Assembly: GCA_026018925.1 (NCBI GenBank)
Contig: JAKSZU010000003.1
Coordinates: 191,042,139-191,106,138 of the forward strand
Direction of reading: 5' to 3'
DNA length: 64,000 bases
DNA from: Tupaia tana
Taxonomy: Eukaryota > Chordata > Mammalia > Scandentia > Tupaiidae
The notes below the pieces were generated by a model. The model ran no database searches. It was not told the DNA's origin and was given only the letters and a program-made list of their open reading frames with translations. Below are positions 39,640 through 50,717 of the stretch, in pieces. The position numbers were made by a program, and so were the translations under genes. Positions within the stretch are counted from its first letter, which is position 1, and the number at the start of each line of letters is the position of its first letter.

Positions 39640-41084
39640 ACATTATAGACCTATGTAGGCAGCCAAAAACCTGTGAACCACCTCCCAGAGAAACACCATG
39701 AGAAATGGTGATTCTCCACTCAGTATAACTGTAGCAATTAATGTGGTTGTGGTTATTTGAAGACTAGGGTTAATATATTATCAGTTTAAGCCTGGATTCA
39801 AGATGTGGTAGACCTTTTTGTGTAGTTGAGAATCAGGTGAGTGAGGTTTGAATGAGCCCCTTGTATAATTATGATACCACCTACCTCTTGTGGCTCTGTT
39901 TGATAATACACAAGAATTGTTAATATTGCGTATCCTTCAGGCACACGACATGCATGTTTAGCCAAGTCTTTAGTAGCTTTTGGCTAATGCAGAGTTGAGC
40001 TGATGCTCCCTGGCAAGTACTGAAGCTCAGCCCTTTCATGTTTGGAGTAAATTGGAAACCTGGCCTTTTAAGCCAGAACAAAAATAGGGTCACTATTTTC
40101 TTGCAGTACTGAGGAGCTCAGGAACATTAGAACCTAATACCTCCTGGTGCTCAGAGTGTTTGACTAAGGTCACAATTCTTCTTAGAAAACTATTTTAGCT
40201 TATTTCAACCCCAACAAATGCATAGTTGATGCTTCAAAGCCCCATACAATAATTTTATTGGTGTTTTTTTTTTTTTTTTTTTTTAAGAGATGTAGTCAAA
40301 AACCAACTTAGCTCGTAAAAACAAAACAATGAATTGAAACATTCACCAAATGTTTGAGTAATGGACCATCCTCATATCTCTTCCAAGATAGACTAGTTGG
40401 TAAATATTTGCTAAGGGAACTGAAAGAGGTAATTTGATGTTTCAGACAATTAGCTGTAATTCAATTAAAATAAAGCTTTAATCTTAGAATAGTAGCTCCA
40501 CAACCCCCTTTCAGGCAGTATTGTGGTCTATAGAGCCAGTTATCTATCAAGCAATTTCTAGGTCTAAGGGATAGGATCATATACATCTGTATAAGTGAGA
40601 ATACTGTCTTTCTGACTCATCCAAGAGGTACTAGGGCATGAAGGAGTTACATACTCCCTAGAGTAAAAAACTAATTCCGCAAGAGGATAGACCTGTTGGT
40701 CTTTTTTGGTGGAATATGGAGAGACTCACTATGGGCAAATCTACTCAGAGACTCCAGTACTGAGCTCATGTAGACATTTACCTTTAAATGTCTCCTCTCC
40801 TCAGGATCAAAAGCCAAGGAAAGGACATCGAAAATGGAAACTAATGTTCTTGACCAGTTTTGCTCAGAAGTAAAGATGTGGCAATGGCCTGTAGTAGAAT
40901 AGTTTCCCTTCTCCCTAGGTAAAACATTGACCCTGCAAAATTTAGGTTTCTAATTTATTAACCAGGGAATTTATATATGTCATAATTTTGTAGCAGCAAA
41001 AAGCCTATCATTGGGGGTTAAATAAATTACTGTCACCCTTACAGTGGATTAGTTTGCAGCCATTAAATGGAAAAGACATACAAG
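39640..41084. other. Intronic sequence with no recognised feature
   Basis: Unique DNA with poly-T at 40266-40284. No SINE in 1.4 kb. Confidence 0.5.
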
Positions 41085-41208
41085 GAGACTTCAAAAAGTT
41101 CACAGAAAAACAGAATTAAAAGTACAAGTTGTTTGGATTGAAAAAAATTAAAATCTATGCATAATTTTTTATAATACACATGAATCTTTTGAAGACCCCT
41201 CATAGATC
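41085..41208. mobile_element. Mariner-type MITE
   Basis: TA-flanked. The left end is caaggagacttcaaaaagttca and the right end, reversed, is tgaggggtcttcaaaagattca. Length about 120 bp, no coding capacity. Confidence 0.72.
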
Positions 41209-41610
41209 AGTATGCCTGATATTGAATGACTTTATAGATATAATTTAGATGAAAAATATAAGTCGAGATATAGAATAGTACATATGATATGCTTATTGGG
41301 GAAAAAAGTAAAATTATATGCTTGTGGGCACTGAATTATTAGAAAGGAAAGCTGAGATACTATTACATAGTTGTCTATGAGGAGCAAAACTAAGGACCTA
41401 GCGGATTTTTTAAAAAAATTTTTTGCATTTATTATTTTCCCCAGAAAAATATCTAATAAATAAAGGGAAGTGAACACATTTTGGCTAAAATGTCTAGAAA
41501 ATGTTTCTTGGCTTTGTAATTTGAAAAAGAATAAGGACTTTTTCTCTTTTTAGTAAAAAAGTTGTCTTGCTGGTTATGAAATAGCAACAAAGGAATTCTT
41601 TATTTTGTTT

Positions 41611-41845
41611 GTTTGTTTGTTTTAAATTTTGTACTCACCAGCGGAAGACAGGGCAAGAGAAAATGAGAAAGCATCCACCATGGGGGAATGGTCATTCCAC
41701 ACTCCCCTTCTCTTCCATCTCGCCCTCCTTTCAGGATTTTGGACACACACACACACACACACACACACATGCACTGGGTGCTTCTCAAATCCCCAGGTCC
41801 TAGACTTGAACTACACAGCCAGCCATGTGGGATCCAGTCACTATC
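41611..41845 (-). mobile_element. SINE family A, old, with CA repeat
   Basis: Reverse copy with tail tttgtttgtttgttt and a (CA)n at 41744-41769 in the place where the family has gcacgcacgcac. Confidence 0.85.
41744..41769. repeat. CA microsatellite
   Basis: About 13 uninterrupted CA units arisen from the alternating gcgtgtgcgtgcgtg segment of the SINE. Confidence 0.9.
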
Positions 41846-41867
41846 TTTTTTTTTTTTTTTGTTTTTT

Positions 41868-42123
41868 CCCTAAGTTTTTACTGTAGGGAATGTGCACTCA
41901 TTGTAGAAAGGCAGAAACAGAGACAGAGAGAGAGGGAGAGAGAAAGTGAGAAATCATCCTCCATAGGGGATGGCCATGCCACAGTCCCTTTTTCATTCTC
42001 AGGAATTCAGGTACACGTGCACACGTGCCTGGCATGTTTTTCAAGCCACCTGGTCTGGGACTCAAACCACGGAGTAAGACTTGTGGGATCCAGCACCTTA
42101 ACTTCCATTACCCCTTATGGACC
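41868..42123 (-). mobile_element. SINE family A, old subfamily
   Basis: Abuts the preceding reverse copy, separated by a poly-T. Ends near taccccttatggacctgg. Confidence 0.85.
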
Positions 42124-42259
42124 TGGATCCACTGCTTTAAGTTTTAACCATCATGATGTGGGCTGACCCAGGAATGTGTTTAAATGTGTGAAAAGTTTAT
42201 AGATAACAATAGCATAAATACTTTGGATCCACCACCTGGCTTTAAGAGATGGAACAGTA

Positions 42260-42535
42260 ATGGGACCAACAGATGGCATGGTGGCTATGTTGCTGGACTT
42301 TCATGTAGTCGACCATTGTTCAAGTCCTAGACCTGGTGGCTTAAATTCATGCCGGGCACGTGTGCGTGCATGCCCAAGATCCCAAGAGGAGAATGGAGGA
42401 GAAGGAATTGTGGTGTGGCAATCTCCCCTGGGGGGTGATTTCTTGCTTTCTGTTTCTTTGTCTCTCTCCGTCTTTCTGGTGAGCGCATACACCCTATAGC
42501 AAAAACCTCACCCCCCCCCCCCCAAAAAAAAAAAA
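42260..42535 (+). mobile_element. SINE family A, full length
   Basis: Perfect duplication agagatggaacagta at 42245-42259 and 42536-42550. The tail starts with a run of about 14 C before the A-run. Confidence 0.95.
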
Positions 42536-42671
42536 AGAGATGGAACAGTACTTTTGAAGTTCCTTACATGTTCTTCTCTAATCCTCCTGTCTCCTCCTTT
42601 GGAGACACAACAGTTGTCAATTTTTTTTCTTTTTAACTATTCCTGCCTTTTAAATGACATAAATTTGTTTT

Positions 42672-42705
42672 TCTTTTCTTTTCTTTTCTTTTCCTTCCTT
42701 CCTTC

Positions 42706-42760
<55 letters not shown>

Positions 42761-42764
42761 TTTT
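42672..42764. repeat. (TTTTC)n(TTCC)n(TTTC)n microsatellite
   Basis: Three successive unit types; the TTTC part has about 16 units. Confidence 0.95.
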
Positions 42765-43019
42765 CTTGAGAGAGTTTTGTTACAGGGTGTGTGTGCTCAC
42801 CAGAAAGACAGAGACGGAGACAGAAAGTGTGAAATACCCCACCCCCACCCCCAGGGCGGATGGCCACCTGCAGTCCCTTCTCCTCCATTCTCTTCTTGAG
42901 ATCTCAGGTACTCACGCATATGTGCCTGGCGTGAGTTTAAGCCACTGGGTCCAGGACTCGAATTGCGACTGACTACATGGGAGTCCAGCAACATAACCAT
43001 TACACCAACTGCTGGTCTC
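42675..43019 (-). mobile_element. SINE family A whose tail became a (TTTC)n microsatellite
   Basis: Duplication cataaatttgtttttct at 42658-42674 and 43020-43036. The reversed A-tail is about 90 bp of TTTTC/TTCC/TTTC units (42672-42764). Confidence 0.93.
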
Positions 43020-43071
43020 CATAAATTTGTTTTTCTAAATAATATGTTTAATGATGCCTTTTTAAAAAAAA

Positions 43072-43313
43072 GAAATATATATATATATTGCCTTAGGGTA
43101 CCTGCACTCGCTGGAGAGAGAGACAGAGAGAGAGAGACAGACAGATACAGTGAGAGGGATGGCCATGCCGTAATACCTTCTTCTCTGTTCTCTGAGGATC
43201 TTGGGCATGCATGCACATGCACCTGATAGGAGTTTCAAGCCACCAGGCCAGGATTTGAACTGCTGTCAGCCCTGTGGGAGTCCAGCAACTTAACTGCTAT
43301 GCCATTTGCTGGC
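43072..43313 (-). mobile_element. SINE family A, old subfamily
   Basis: Reverse copy with the (AT)n at 43075-43089 at its tail and a shortened body. Confidence 0.85.
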
Positions 43314-43344
43314 TGCTTAGTGGTACCTAAAAAAAAAAAAAAAA

Positions 43345-43522
43345 GTTTTATTTATTTCTTCTATGGGAAGAGAGGCAAGTAGGCACCATGGTCTACTGTC
43401 AACCTCAGCCAGTTCAGATGATGGGCATGTGCTCACACCCAGTGTGTAAACCTAAGACCTGCCCAAGTGGGTCCAGCATTGCAGAACGATGCACTATCAC
43501 TACACCCAAAAGACTGACCCTG
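43345..43522 (-). mobile_element. SINE family B
   Basis: Tail ttttatttatttcttctatgggaagag, centre ctactgtcaacctcagcc, and the head side gatgcactatcactacaccc reversed. Confidence 0.68.
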
Positions 43523-43857
43523 GTGGTTTTTTTTATAAACTTCGCTAGAAGGATCACATTGTAAGTGTTCTTTTGTGACTTGCTTTTTTCATTTCGCATT
43601 ATGCTCCTGAGATAGAGTTCATTCGAATATACTGATGTATAATGTTCCATGTGTGAGTATACTACAGTTTGTTCACCCTCTGGTTGATGGACTGCTCAGC
43701 ATATGCTTATTTGAGCCTCCTGGTGCTCCTGTACGGGAGTTTATCTAGGCTGTTTACCTAAGAGTAGCATTTCTGAGTCACTAGGAAAACATGTTTGACT
43801 TTCAAGATAATCTCAAATTCGTTTTCAAAGCTATAGTTATTTTTCTTCCTTCCTTCT

Positions 43858-44082
43858 TAAATTTATTTTATTTTATTTCATTTGAAGAGAGAGACAAGCA
43901 CTCTTAGTAGCTCATCACACACCTACCTTCCCTCACTCCCAGTCTGCCCGCCAGCCAGGTCACGAGCATTCATTCACCTACCCTGTTAAGACTGACCTGG
44001 GATTTGAATCCCAATATTCCATATGGTTCCTAGCATTTCAGAGCAGCGGCTTACCACCTGTGCAACTGCAGCTGAGCCTAGA
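43858..44082 (-). mobile_element. SINE family B
   Basis: Tail tttattttatttcatttgaagagagag, centre ctcactcccagtctgcc, B-box side gggatttgaatcccaa. Confidence 0.68.
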
Positions 44083-44121
44083 GTCGTAGTACTCTTCATT
44101 TTCTTGAACAGTGTCAGAGTG

Positions 44122-44310
44122 CTGGCCCTGTAGGATAGCAGTTAAGCACTGTGCAAAGGGAGCCAGATTCCATGTGACCCACCAGGATTCATGTCCTAGC
44201 CTGGTAGCTTGAATAACATGCTGAGTGTGTACGAGTGCCCAGGATCCTGGTAAGGTGGACAGTCGGAGGGAAAGGATTACAGCATGACCAGGCTTTATTA
44301 GGGCATTCTC

Positions 44311-44349
<39 letters not shown>

Positions 44350-44403
44350 ACTTTACCTCATGCACAGACACACACATGTCCTCTGGCATTAAAAACAAAA
44401 AGA
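44122..44403 (+). mobile_element. SINE family A, divergent subfamily with CT expansion
   Basis: Head gtgctggccctgtaggatagcagttaag, close to the 15272 copy. The CT tract is expanded at 44313-44348. Confidence 0.82.
44313..44348. repeat. CT microsatellite
   Basis: About 17 CT units inside the SINE. Confidence 0.93.
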
Positions 44404-44426
44404 AGCTTTAAAAAACCCATATAGAG

Positions 44427-44667
44427 GGCCAGCAGGTGGCATGGTGGTTAAGGCAGTGGGCTTCCACATGGCCAACTGCAGTTGTAGTGCCAGACACAAT
44501 GGCTTGAAACTCAGGCTGGGTATGTGTGCATACATGCCCAAAATCCCTAGAGGAGACTGGAAGAGAAAGGATTTCGGTGTGGCCATCTCCTGTGGAGGGT
44601 GACTTCTCACTTTCCATCTCTCTGGCAGGCACACACACATCCTATAGCAAAAATCTCCCCCAAAATT
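44427..44667 (+). mobile_element. SINE family A, old subfamily
   Basis: Head gggccagcaggtggcatggtggttaagg; B box gttgtagtgcc is degraded. Confidence 0.88.
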
Positions 44668-44671
44668 TTAA

Positions 44672-44780
44672 GGATAAAAAATAACCCAACAGGGCCATGA
44701 TTTCGCATTGCTCAAGAGAAGATGGATCCCACATGATTACCACAGTTTGAATCCTTTGCCAAGTCATCCTGAAATACAAG
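44672..44780 (+). mobile_element. SINE fragment (head only)
   Basis: acagggccatgatttcgcattgctcaag ... ccacatgattaccacagtttgaatcc looks like a decayed tRNA-like head. Confidence 0.45.
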
Positions 44781-45783
44781 AGGAATATTTCTTCTTCCTT
44801 TATTAATTTTTCAAAGTACTTAGTTAATGTCCTAGCAGCCGTCAGTGGTGATCAGGAATATGAGTTATTATGAATTCATTACATTTTTATTTACTTGTTT
44901 CAATCTATCACAGTTATTTATTTTGATATTTGAAGTGTCCTGTTTTAGGCTCTTATGAACCTAAATCCTTTTCAAATTGCTCTTATTCCTTTTTGCATGA
45001 CTCCCTTGTCCAAAACTTTGAAAAGTTGTATGTTTTACCTATTTGCAAACCGTTAAGTAAGCCTGACACAGTCTCGTAGATGCTGGTAGAAGACATGAGA
45101 CATGGCCTGTGGTAGAGAGGCAAATGGCTTTCCTTTGAATTTTCTATATTGACCTTTCCACTTAACCCAGAGCCCTAATCCAGGTTCAGCAGAATGTACA
45201 AGTGATTGTACAGATTTTGTCTTAAGTTGTAATTTAGAAGTCTTGAACATGTCTTTATTCATAACATCCTATCCTGTGACTTGAAGCAGACTGGGATGAC
45301 CTTCTAGACTGAGGTGCTGTCAATTACTACTTCATTTGAAGTCAGTTGACAAATTTTGTACTGTATCTTCTAGTTGGATGACTCTCCTAGGAGGAATAAC
45401 TCATCACAGGGTGTGTAAAATAGTGAGTCGCTTAAACCTCTGGGGAGCTTCTGTGAGTAATGAAGCATAGCCTCATTTTGGAGAGACTTTCATAGTCATC
45501 TGAGGACTACATGATCTATTGGGTATTTCCTTAAACATTTGAAAGTTTCTTATGACCACCCTTAAGGTACAAGTCACTATGTTTTGAGAAGGGAGGCAAA
45601 TTAATATTTGGTTTCACAAAAGAAAGAGAGTCCCAAGGGCACACGTAGTGCCCATGTAATAAAGTATTTGTTTATAATTTGGGGAGCTGCTTATATCAGC
45701 TGAGAAGCTTATGTTGCCAGTGCCCCAACACAGCCTAACGACCAGCTGATAAACCTTAAAATTCCTGGTTCACTCCAACTGTT
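44781..45783. other. Intronic sequence with no recognised feature
   Basis: Unique DNA. Confidence 0.5.
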
Positions 45784-45849
45784 GGGTTGTCTGAAAAGTC
45801 ATGATGTATTTTTTCCATGCAAAATGTGTCATGACTTTTCTGATAACCC
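45784..45849. mobile_element. 66 bp mariner-type MITE, complete
   Basis: Imperfect 21 bp terminal inverted repeats, gggttgtctgaaaag... and, reversed, gggttatcagaaaag... (two mismatches), separated by about 24 bp. The whole element can fold as a hairpin. Confidence 0.82.
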
Positions 45850-46165
45850 GATAATTGATACAGGTCCCTAGTTTTGGAGGGTCTGCTTGAGGGCAGTCAT
45901 TCCAAGCTGTCCTGTTTTGCCTACACCACCTGAGTGGCATTTGACTGCCTAGTGATTGAATGATGGCTGCTGAAAAGGGAAGGACATTTGGAAGTATTGA
46001 CAGTTGTGTTGTATAGAAGGGTCAGGTGCTGAAGCCAACTGGCCATGAGAAGTTTCTGATAGACGTCTCAGTAAGATGACGGGAAAGGCTGTCAAAATCG
46101 TATTTAGTATCATTTGATGGAGGACAAAAGACCCAGAAGTTAGTTGAATTTAATTTGCTCATAAC
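45850..46165. other. Intronic sequence with no recognised feature
   Basis: Unique DNA. Confidence 0.5.
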
Positions 46166-46180
46166 AGTTTGGGAGTGATG

Positions 46181-46263
46181 GGGCCAGCAGATGGCCTGGT
46201 GATTAAGCGCTGAAGTCCCACATGGCCAACTACAGTTTGAATCCTAGACCTGGCAGCTTGCTT

Positions 46264-46301
<38 letters not shown>

Positions 46302-46396
46302 ACTTGCGCTCTCTCTCTCTCAGGGAACCACACATTCCCTATAGCAAATTTAGAAGTAATAAAATTAATAAATAAAATTTAATAATTGTTTTTTAA
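46181..46396 (+). mobile_element. SINE family A, internally deleted with CT expansion
   Basis: The head runs to ggcagcttg, then straight into a CT tract (46262-46320). The central body is lost. Flanks acagtttgggagtga and aaagtttgggaagag suggest the duplication. Confidence 0.86.
46262..46320. repeat. CT-rich microsatellite
   Basis: About 60 bp, interrupted by short G/A variants. Confidence 0.9.
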
Positions 46397-46596
46397 AAGT
46401 TTGGGAAGAGCTACTACAGCATTTTCCTTGGTGAGGAAAATTTTAGAAGTAATTTTTTTAAATCAAGGCTGTTAACATTTCTCCTTCCATTGTACCTTCT
46501 GAGGTCTGAGATGTTCCCGTCCCCAAGTATCAAAGTTGTTCTGCCTCCACTGACACAAAATCACTCGTCTCGTTTCATTCACTATAGGCATCAGCT

Positions 46597-47126
46597 TTTT
46601 TTTTTTCCCCCTAGATTTTTGCCATTGGGCATGTGTACTCACCAGAGAAATACAGACAGGGAAAGTAAAAAATTATTCCCCAGGGGGATGGCAGTACTGC
46701 AATCCCTTCTCCATTCTCTTTTTTTTTTTTTTTGGAGAGGTTTTTTCACTATAGGGCGTGTGCGCTCGCCAGACAGACAGAGAGAGACATAGAGACAGAA
46801 AGCGAGAAATCGCCCCCCAGGGGGGATGGTCACGCCACAATCCCTTCTCCTCCTTTCTCCTCTCGGGATCTTGGGCACGCATGCACACGCGCCCGGCGTG
46901 AGTTTTAAGCCATCGGGGACGCGAACCACGGTCGACTGCGTGGGAGTCCAGCGACATAGCCATTATGCTAACTGCTGGTTCCCCCTTCTCCATTCTCTTT
47001 TCAGGATTTTGGGTATATATGTACATGTACCTGGTGTGAGTTTCAAACCTCCAGGTCTGGGACTCAAACTGTGGTTGGTCATATGGGAGTCCGGCACCTT
47101 AACCACCATGCCACCAGCTGGCCCCA
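46597..47126 (-). mobile_element. SINE family A, old copy split by a younger one
   Basis: Two halves (46597-46723 and 46984-47126) rejoin into one old reverse-strand SINE. Outer flanks ggcatcagctttttt and ggcttcagcttcttt are its own diverged duplication. Confidence 0.9.
46720..46983 (-). mobile_element. SINE family A, young, nested in an older SINE
   Basis: CpG-rich reverse copy. Duplication cccttctccattctctttt at about 46705-46723 and again from 46984. The target lies in the ccattctcctctcggg body block of the older element. The B-box region has a deletion (catcggggacgcgaacc). Confidence 0.93.
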
Positions 47127-47134
47127 GGCTTCAG

Positions 47135-48020
47135 CTTCTTTCCATTTATCCCATAGTTATAACCAGACTTTTTCTCTGGAAGGGTTAGGTATAGGATGTA
47201 TATAGCATTTTTATAAAACTTAGAGAGACCCATTACATCCCTCACTTTGGCTCCCATCAGCTACACTAGGGAGAGTCAGCAGATAGCACATTCAAATGAG
47301 TAGTCACTGGCTTATGATTTAGGTCCAGGTCAGTCTTATACAAGAATCCAGGTGGCTGAACAGAATTAAGTTAGAATCTTCCAGGCACTCTTTAGCCAGA
47401 GTGCCTCATGAAAAGTGTATCAGCTAGGCTGGTTGTTGTTAGGGGTAAAAAAGAAGCATCATGCTGGGAATTTTGAGGACCGAAGCCCAAATTTTCAGAC
47501 TAAGTAAAAAAAAAAATGTGTTTTTAATTTTGTATTATTTATGTGATTTCTAAGTCTTAAATTCAATGGAATTTAATTTGGTATGTGGGAGTAGGTTGGG
47601 ATCTAATTTTAATTTTGTTTGTGTGGATGACCAGTTGCCACAGTACCTTATTCTCTATAACCTGCAGTATCACCTTTCAAAAATCAGGTGGTCGTGTGTG
47701 TCTGTCTGTCTGTCTGTCTTTCTGTCTGTTGCCATGTGCTCCATTCTGTGTTATGGGCTTTCTTTTCCCCACAGTGTCCTGATTGCTAAAGTTTTATGAT
47801 ATTCATAGCTATCTGATTGGACGAGTTCTCCAACCTGTTTTTCTTTGATATTATCTTTGCTCTTTTAATTCTTGGCACTTGATCAAGTATCTACATTCAT
47901 CTTAATGTCTTCTTGTCAGGTCACTTACATACACACAATTACTGTTTTTATTGGAATTACATTGTATTTGGGTCACTATTTTATCTTCATAATATTGAAT
48001 CTTCAGATCATGAATATACC
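47135..48020. other. Intronic sequence with no recognised feature
   Basis: Unique DNA with a (GTCT)n stretch at 47697-47730. Confidence 0.5.
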
Positions 48021-48043
48021 ACATCTTTTTTTTCTTTTTTAAA

Positions 48044-48287
48044 GAGAGATTTTTTTGCTATAGAGCGTGTGCGCTTGCCAAAGAGACAGAGACAGAAAGC
48101 GAGAAATCCCCCCCCCCAGGGGTATGGCCACGCCACAATCCCTTCTCCTCCAGTCTCCTCGTGGGATTTTGGGCACATACGCACATTTGCCCAGCATGAG
48201 TTTTAAGCTGCCTGGTCCAGGACTCAAACCATGGTTAACTACATGGAGGTCTAGCAACATAACCATTATACCATCTGCTGGCCCCCC
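48044..48287 (-). mobile_element. SINE family A, full length
   Basis: Reverse copy with a C-run (48109-48117) in the palindromic body block; the head ends ctgctggccccc. Confidence 0.9.
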
Positions 48288-48603
48288 TTAACTCTTCTGT
48301 TTAAACTACATACCTCTTTTCTTATGATATTGAAAAATGCCAATGTAGAAGAAAAGAACCTTGACCTCTCTTGTATACCATATATAAAAATTAACTTTAA
48401 GATGGAACACATACCCTAACATAAAAGCTAAAATCATAAAGCTTCTAGAAAACAGAGTATCTATGACTTTTAGGTAGGCGGAAATTTCTTAGGCCATAGA
48501 AAGCATAAATCATAAAAGGATAAAAATTTATAAATTATTGGACTTCATCAAAAATTTAAAACTTCTGCTAATCAAAAGACATTATTAAGAAAATAAAATG
48601 ACA

Positions 48604-48898
48604 GGACCAGCAGATGGCATAATGGCTACGTCACTGGACTCCCATGTAGTTGACTGTGGTTCAAGTCCCAGATCCGGTGACTTAAACTCATGCCAGGCGC
48701 ATGTGCGTTCATGCCCAAGATCCCAAGAGGAAAATGGAGGAGAAGGGATTGTGGCGTAGCCATCCCCCCACCCCGGGGGGAGGGGTGATTTCTCACTTTC
48801 TGTCTCTCTGTTTCTCTCTGTCTTTCTGGTGAGCGCACGCACCCTAAAGCAAAAAACCTCTCCAAAAAAAAAAAAAAAAAAAAGGAAAGAAAGAAAAA
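48604..48898 (+). mobile_element. SINE family A in L1 ORF2
   Basis: Duplication gaaaataaaatgaca (48589-48603) versus gaaagtaaattgaca (48899-48913). The body palindrome is enlarged (ccccccaccccggggggagggg). Confidence 0.94.
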
Positions 48899-49427
48899 GA
48901 AAGTAAATTGACAAGCCACAGATTAGGAGAAAGGATGCACATATATGGCAAATGAAAAAAAGCAACCTACTTTGAAAAAAGAGCAAAAACGTCTTGAATA
49001 GATAACTTCACCAAACGCCATACTGGTAGCCAAAGCACATGAAAAGTGCCCAACATCATTAGTCATCAAGGACATGCAGACCCAAACCACAGGGAGATAT
49101 TATTATGTACCCACAAGGATGGCTACAATAGGGGAAAAAGACAGCAGCAAATGTTGGAAAGATGGGAGGGCCTCCAGAACGCTGACGTCTCGTTGCCAGT
49201 TCAATAAGGGGTAACTATTTTGGAAAACTTGAGTTTCCTAAAATATTAAACATATTGCACTTTTATTCTCAAATATTAATCAAACAGAAATGAAAATATA
49301 TGTTCATGAAAAATCTCATGCAAGGATTATTTATTCAGGATAAATTTATTCCTAATAGCCCCAAAATATAAAGAGCCCATATCTGTCCAGAGGAGAATGA
49401 ATAAACAAAGTTATATGACAGTACTTC

Positions 49428-49825
49428 CAAAAGTTTGTAGAAAAAATGGAATTAATGTATGAGTTTATTTTGGCACTAAAGAATGTAAAATGCCATGCAT
49501 ATTTTTAAAAATACATGATTCCGGGAACCAGCAGTTAGCGTAATGGCTATGTCACTGGACTCCCACGTAGTCGACTGCGGTTCGCATCCCGGACCCGGTG
49601 GCTTAAAACTCACGCTGGGCATGTGTGCGTGTGCGCCCAAGATCCCGAGAGGAGAATGGAGGAGAAGGGATTGTGGCGTGGCCATCCCCCCTGGGGGTGA
49701 TTTCTTGCTTTCTGTCTTTATGTCTCTCTCTGTCTGTCTGGCGAGCGCACGCGCCCTATAGTGAAAAAAACCCCTCCCCCAAAAAAAAAAAAAAGTTTCC
49801 ATGAACTTTTTGAAGACTCCTCATG
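49428..49825. mobile_element. Mariner-type MITE in L1, split by a SINE
   Basis: Left part tgacagtacttccaaaagtttg...gagtttattttggcac. Right part tttccatgaactttttgaagactcctcatg at 49796-49825. TA-type flanks lie within the L1 sequence. Confidence 0.8.
49524..49793 (+). mobile_element. SINE family A, young, nested in the MITE
   Basis: Starts gggaaccagcagttagcgtaatgg and ends ccctatagtgaaaaaaaccc plus A-tail. No clear duplication is visible. Confidence 0.93.
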
Positions 49826-49887
49826 TATTCATGCAGTGGAATACTACTCAACAGAATAAAAATCAAACTGTCATTTGATATTGTAGG

Positions 49888-50060
49888 AAAAAATTAGTAA
49901 ATTACTGGACTTCATCAAAAATTTAAAACTTCAACTTCTCATCAAAAGACATTATTAAGAAAATAGATTGGCAAGCCACAACTTAGGAGAAAGGATATAC
50001 AATACACATATATGGCAAGGGGAAAAGCAACCTACTTGAAAAATGAAGAGAAAATGCATT
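49888..50060 (+). repeat. Duplicated L1 ORF2 segment
   Basis: Parallel to 48522-48992 without the SINE: shared ggacttcatcaaaaatttaaaac, aaaagacattattaagaaaat, ggcaagccaca and gcaacctact. It interrupts the L1 3' UTR between cagaataaaaatcaaac and the aaaagccagacac block. Confidence 0.85.
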
Positions 50061-50405
50061 CTGTGTTAGCATATCAAATAACACTGATTAATCACATAAA
50101 CTTTAGGCTGGGTTCAAAAAGCCAGACACAAAAAAATATGTAATATATTATTACATTTATATGAAATTCCAAAATAGATGAAATTAAACTGTGGTAATAG
50201 AAATCAAATATAGAAATCAAATCAGTGATTACTTTGAGGTGTGAGAATTGGCTGGGCAGGGTCATGAGGGAACTTTATGGATGGTGGAAATTTTCTGAGT
50301 CTTGGAAATTTCAAGAAGTGTGGGTTACCTGAGTTTCTTTATTTGTGGATTAAAGGTACGCTTAAGATCTGCATTTCTCTCTGTGTAAAATGTAATTAAG
50401 TTTTT

Positions 50406-50717
50406 AAAAATATGATATTCTGGGACTCCATTAATAGGAACATACATCTAGAGTTGATAAAAGTAAGCTGGTTAGGGAATACTTATGCCACTTCTTCAGA
50501 GTGGTTCTTTAATAGTCATGGACACAAAATATTTTCCTAAATGCTATATTTAGCTTGAGCTTTTGGGGCAGTTTTGCAGTCTGAGGAACTATTTTTGGAC
50601 CTTGGCAGAATTCAAGAGTAGTTTTTATAATGATGGAAAAGGTCATTCTACAGGTGTCAGCTGGGATTGGATCTGCAAAACTTCACACACCAAGTCTGTC
50701 ATTCTGATAACCATACT
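50406..50717. other. Intronic sequence with no recognised feature
   Basis: Unique DNA between L1 and MER5A. Confidence 0.5.

Larger units (their letters stand above)
48310..50405 (+). mobile_element. LINE-1 3' end (ORF2 C-terminus and 3' UTR), with insertions
   Basis: Runs through the ORF2 C-terminal coding blocks (aaagctaaaatcataaagcttctag, ggacttcatcaaaaatttaaaac, aaagacattattaagaaaat, ggatggctacaataggggaaaaag), then 3' blocks (tcctaatagccccaaaat, gaatgaataaaca, ggaatactactcaac, aaaagccagacacaaaa). The frame is broken by stops. Interrupted by the SINE at 48604, the MITE plus SINE at 49428, and a second copy of its own 48522-48992 segment at 49888-50060. Confidence 0.85.
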
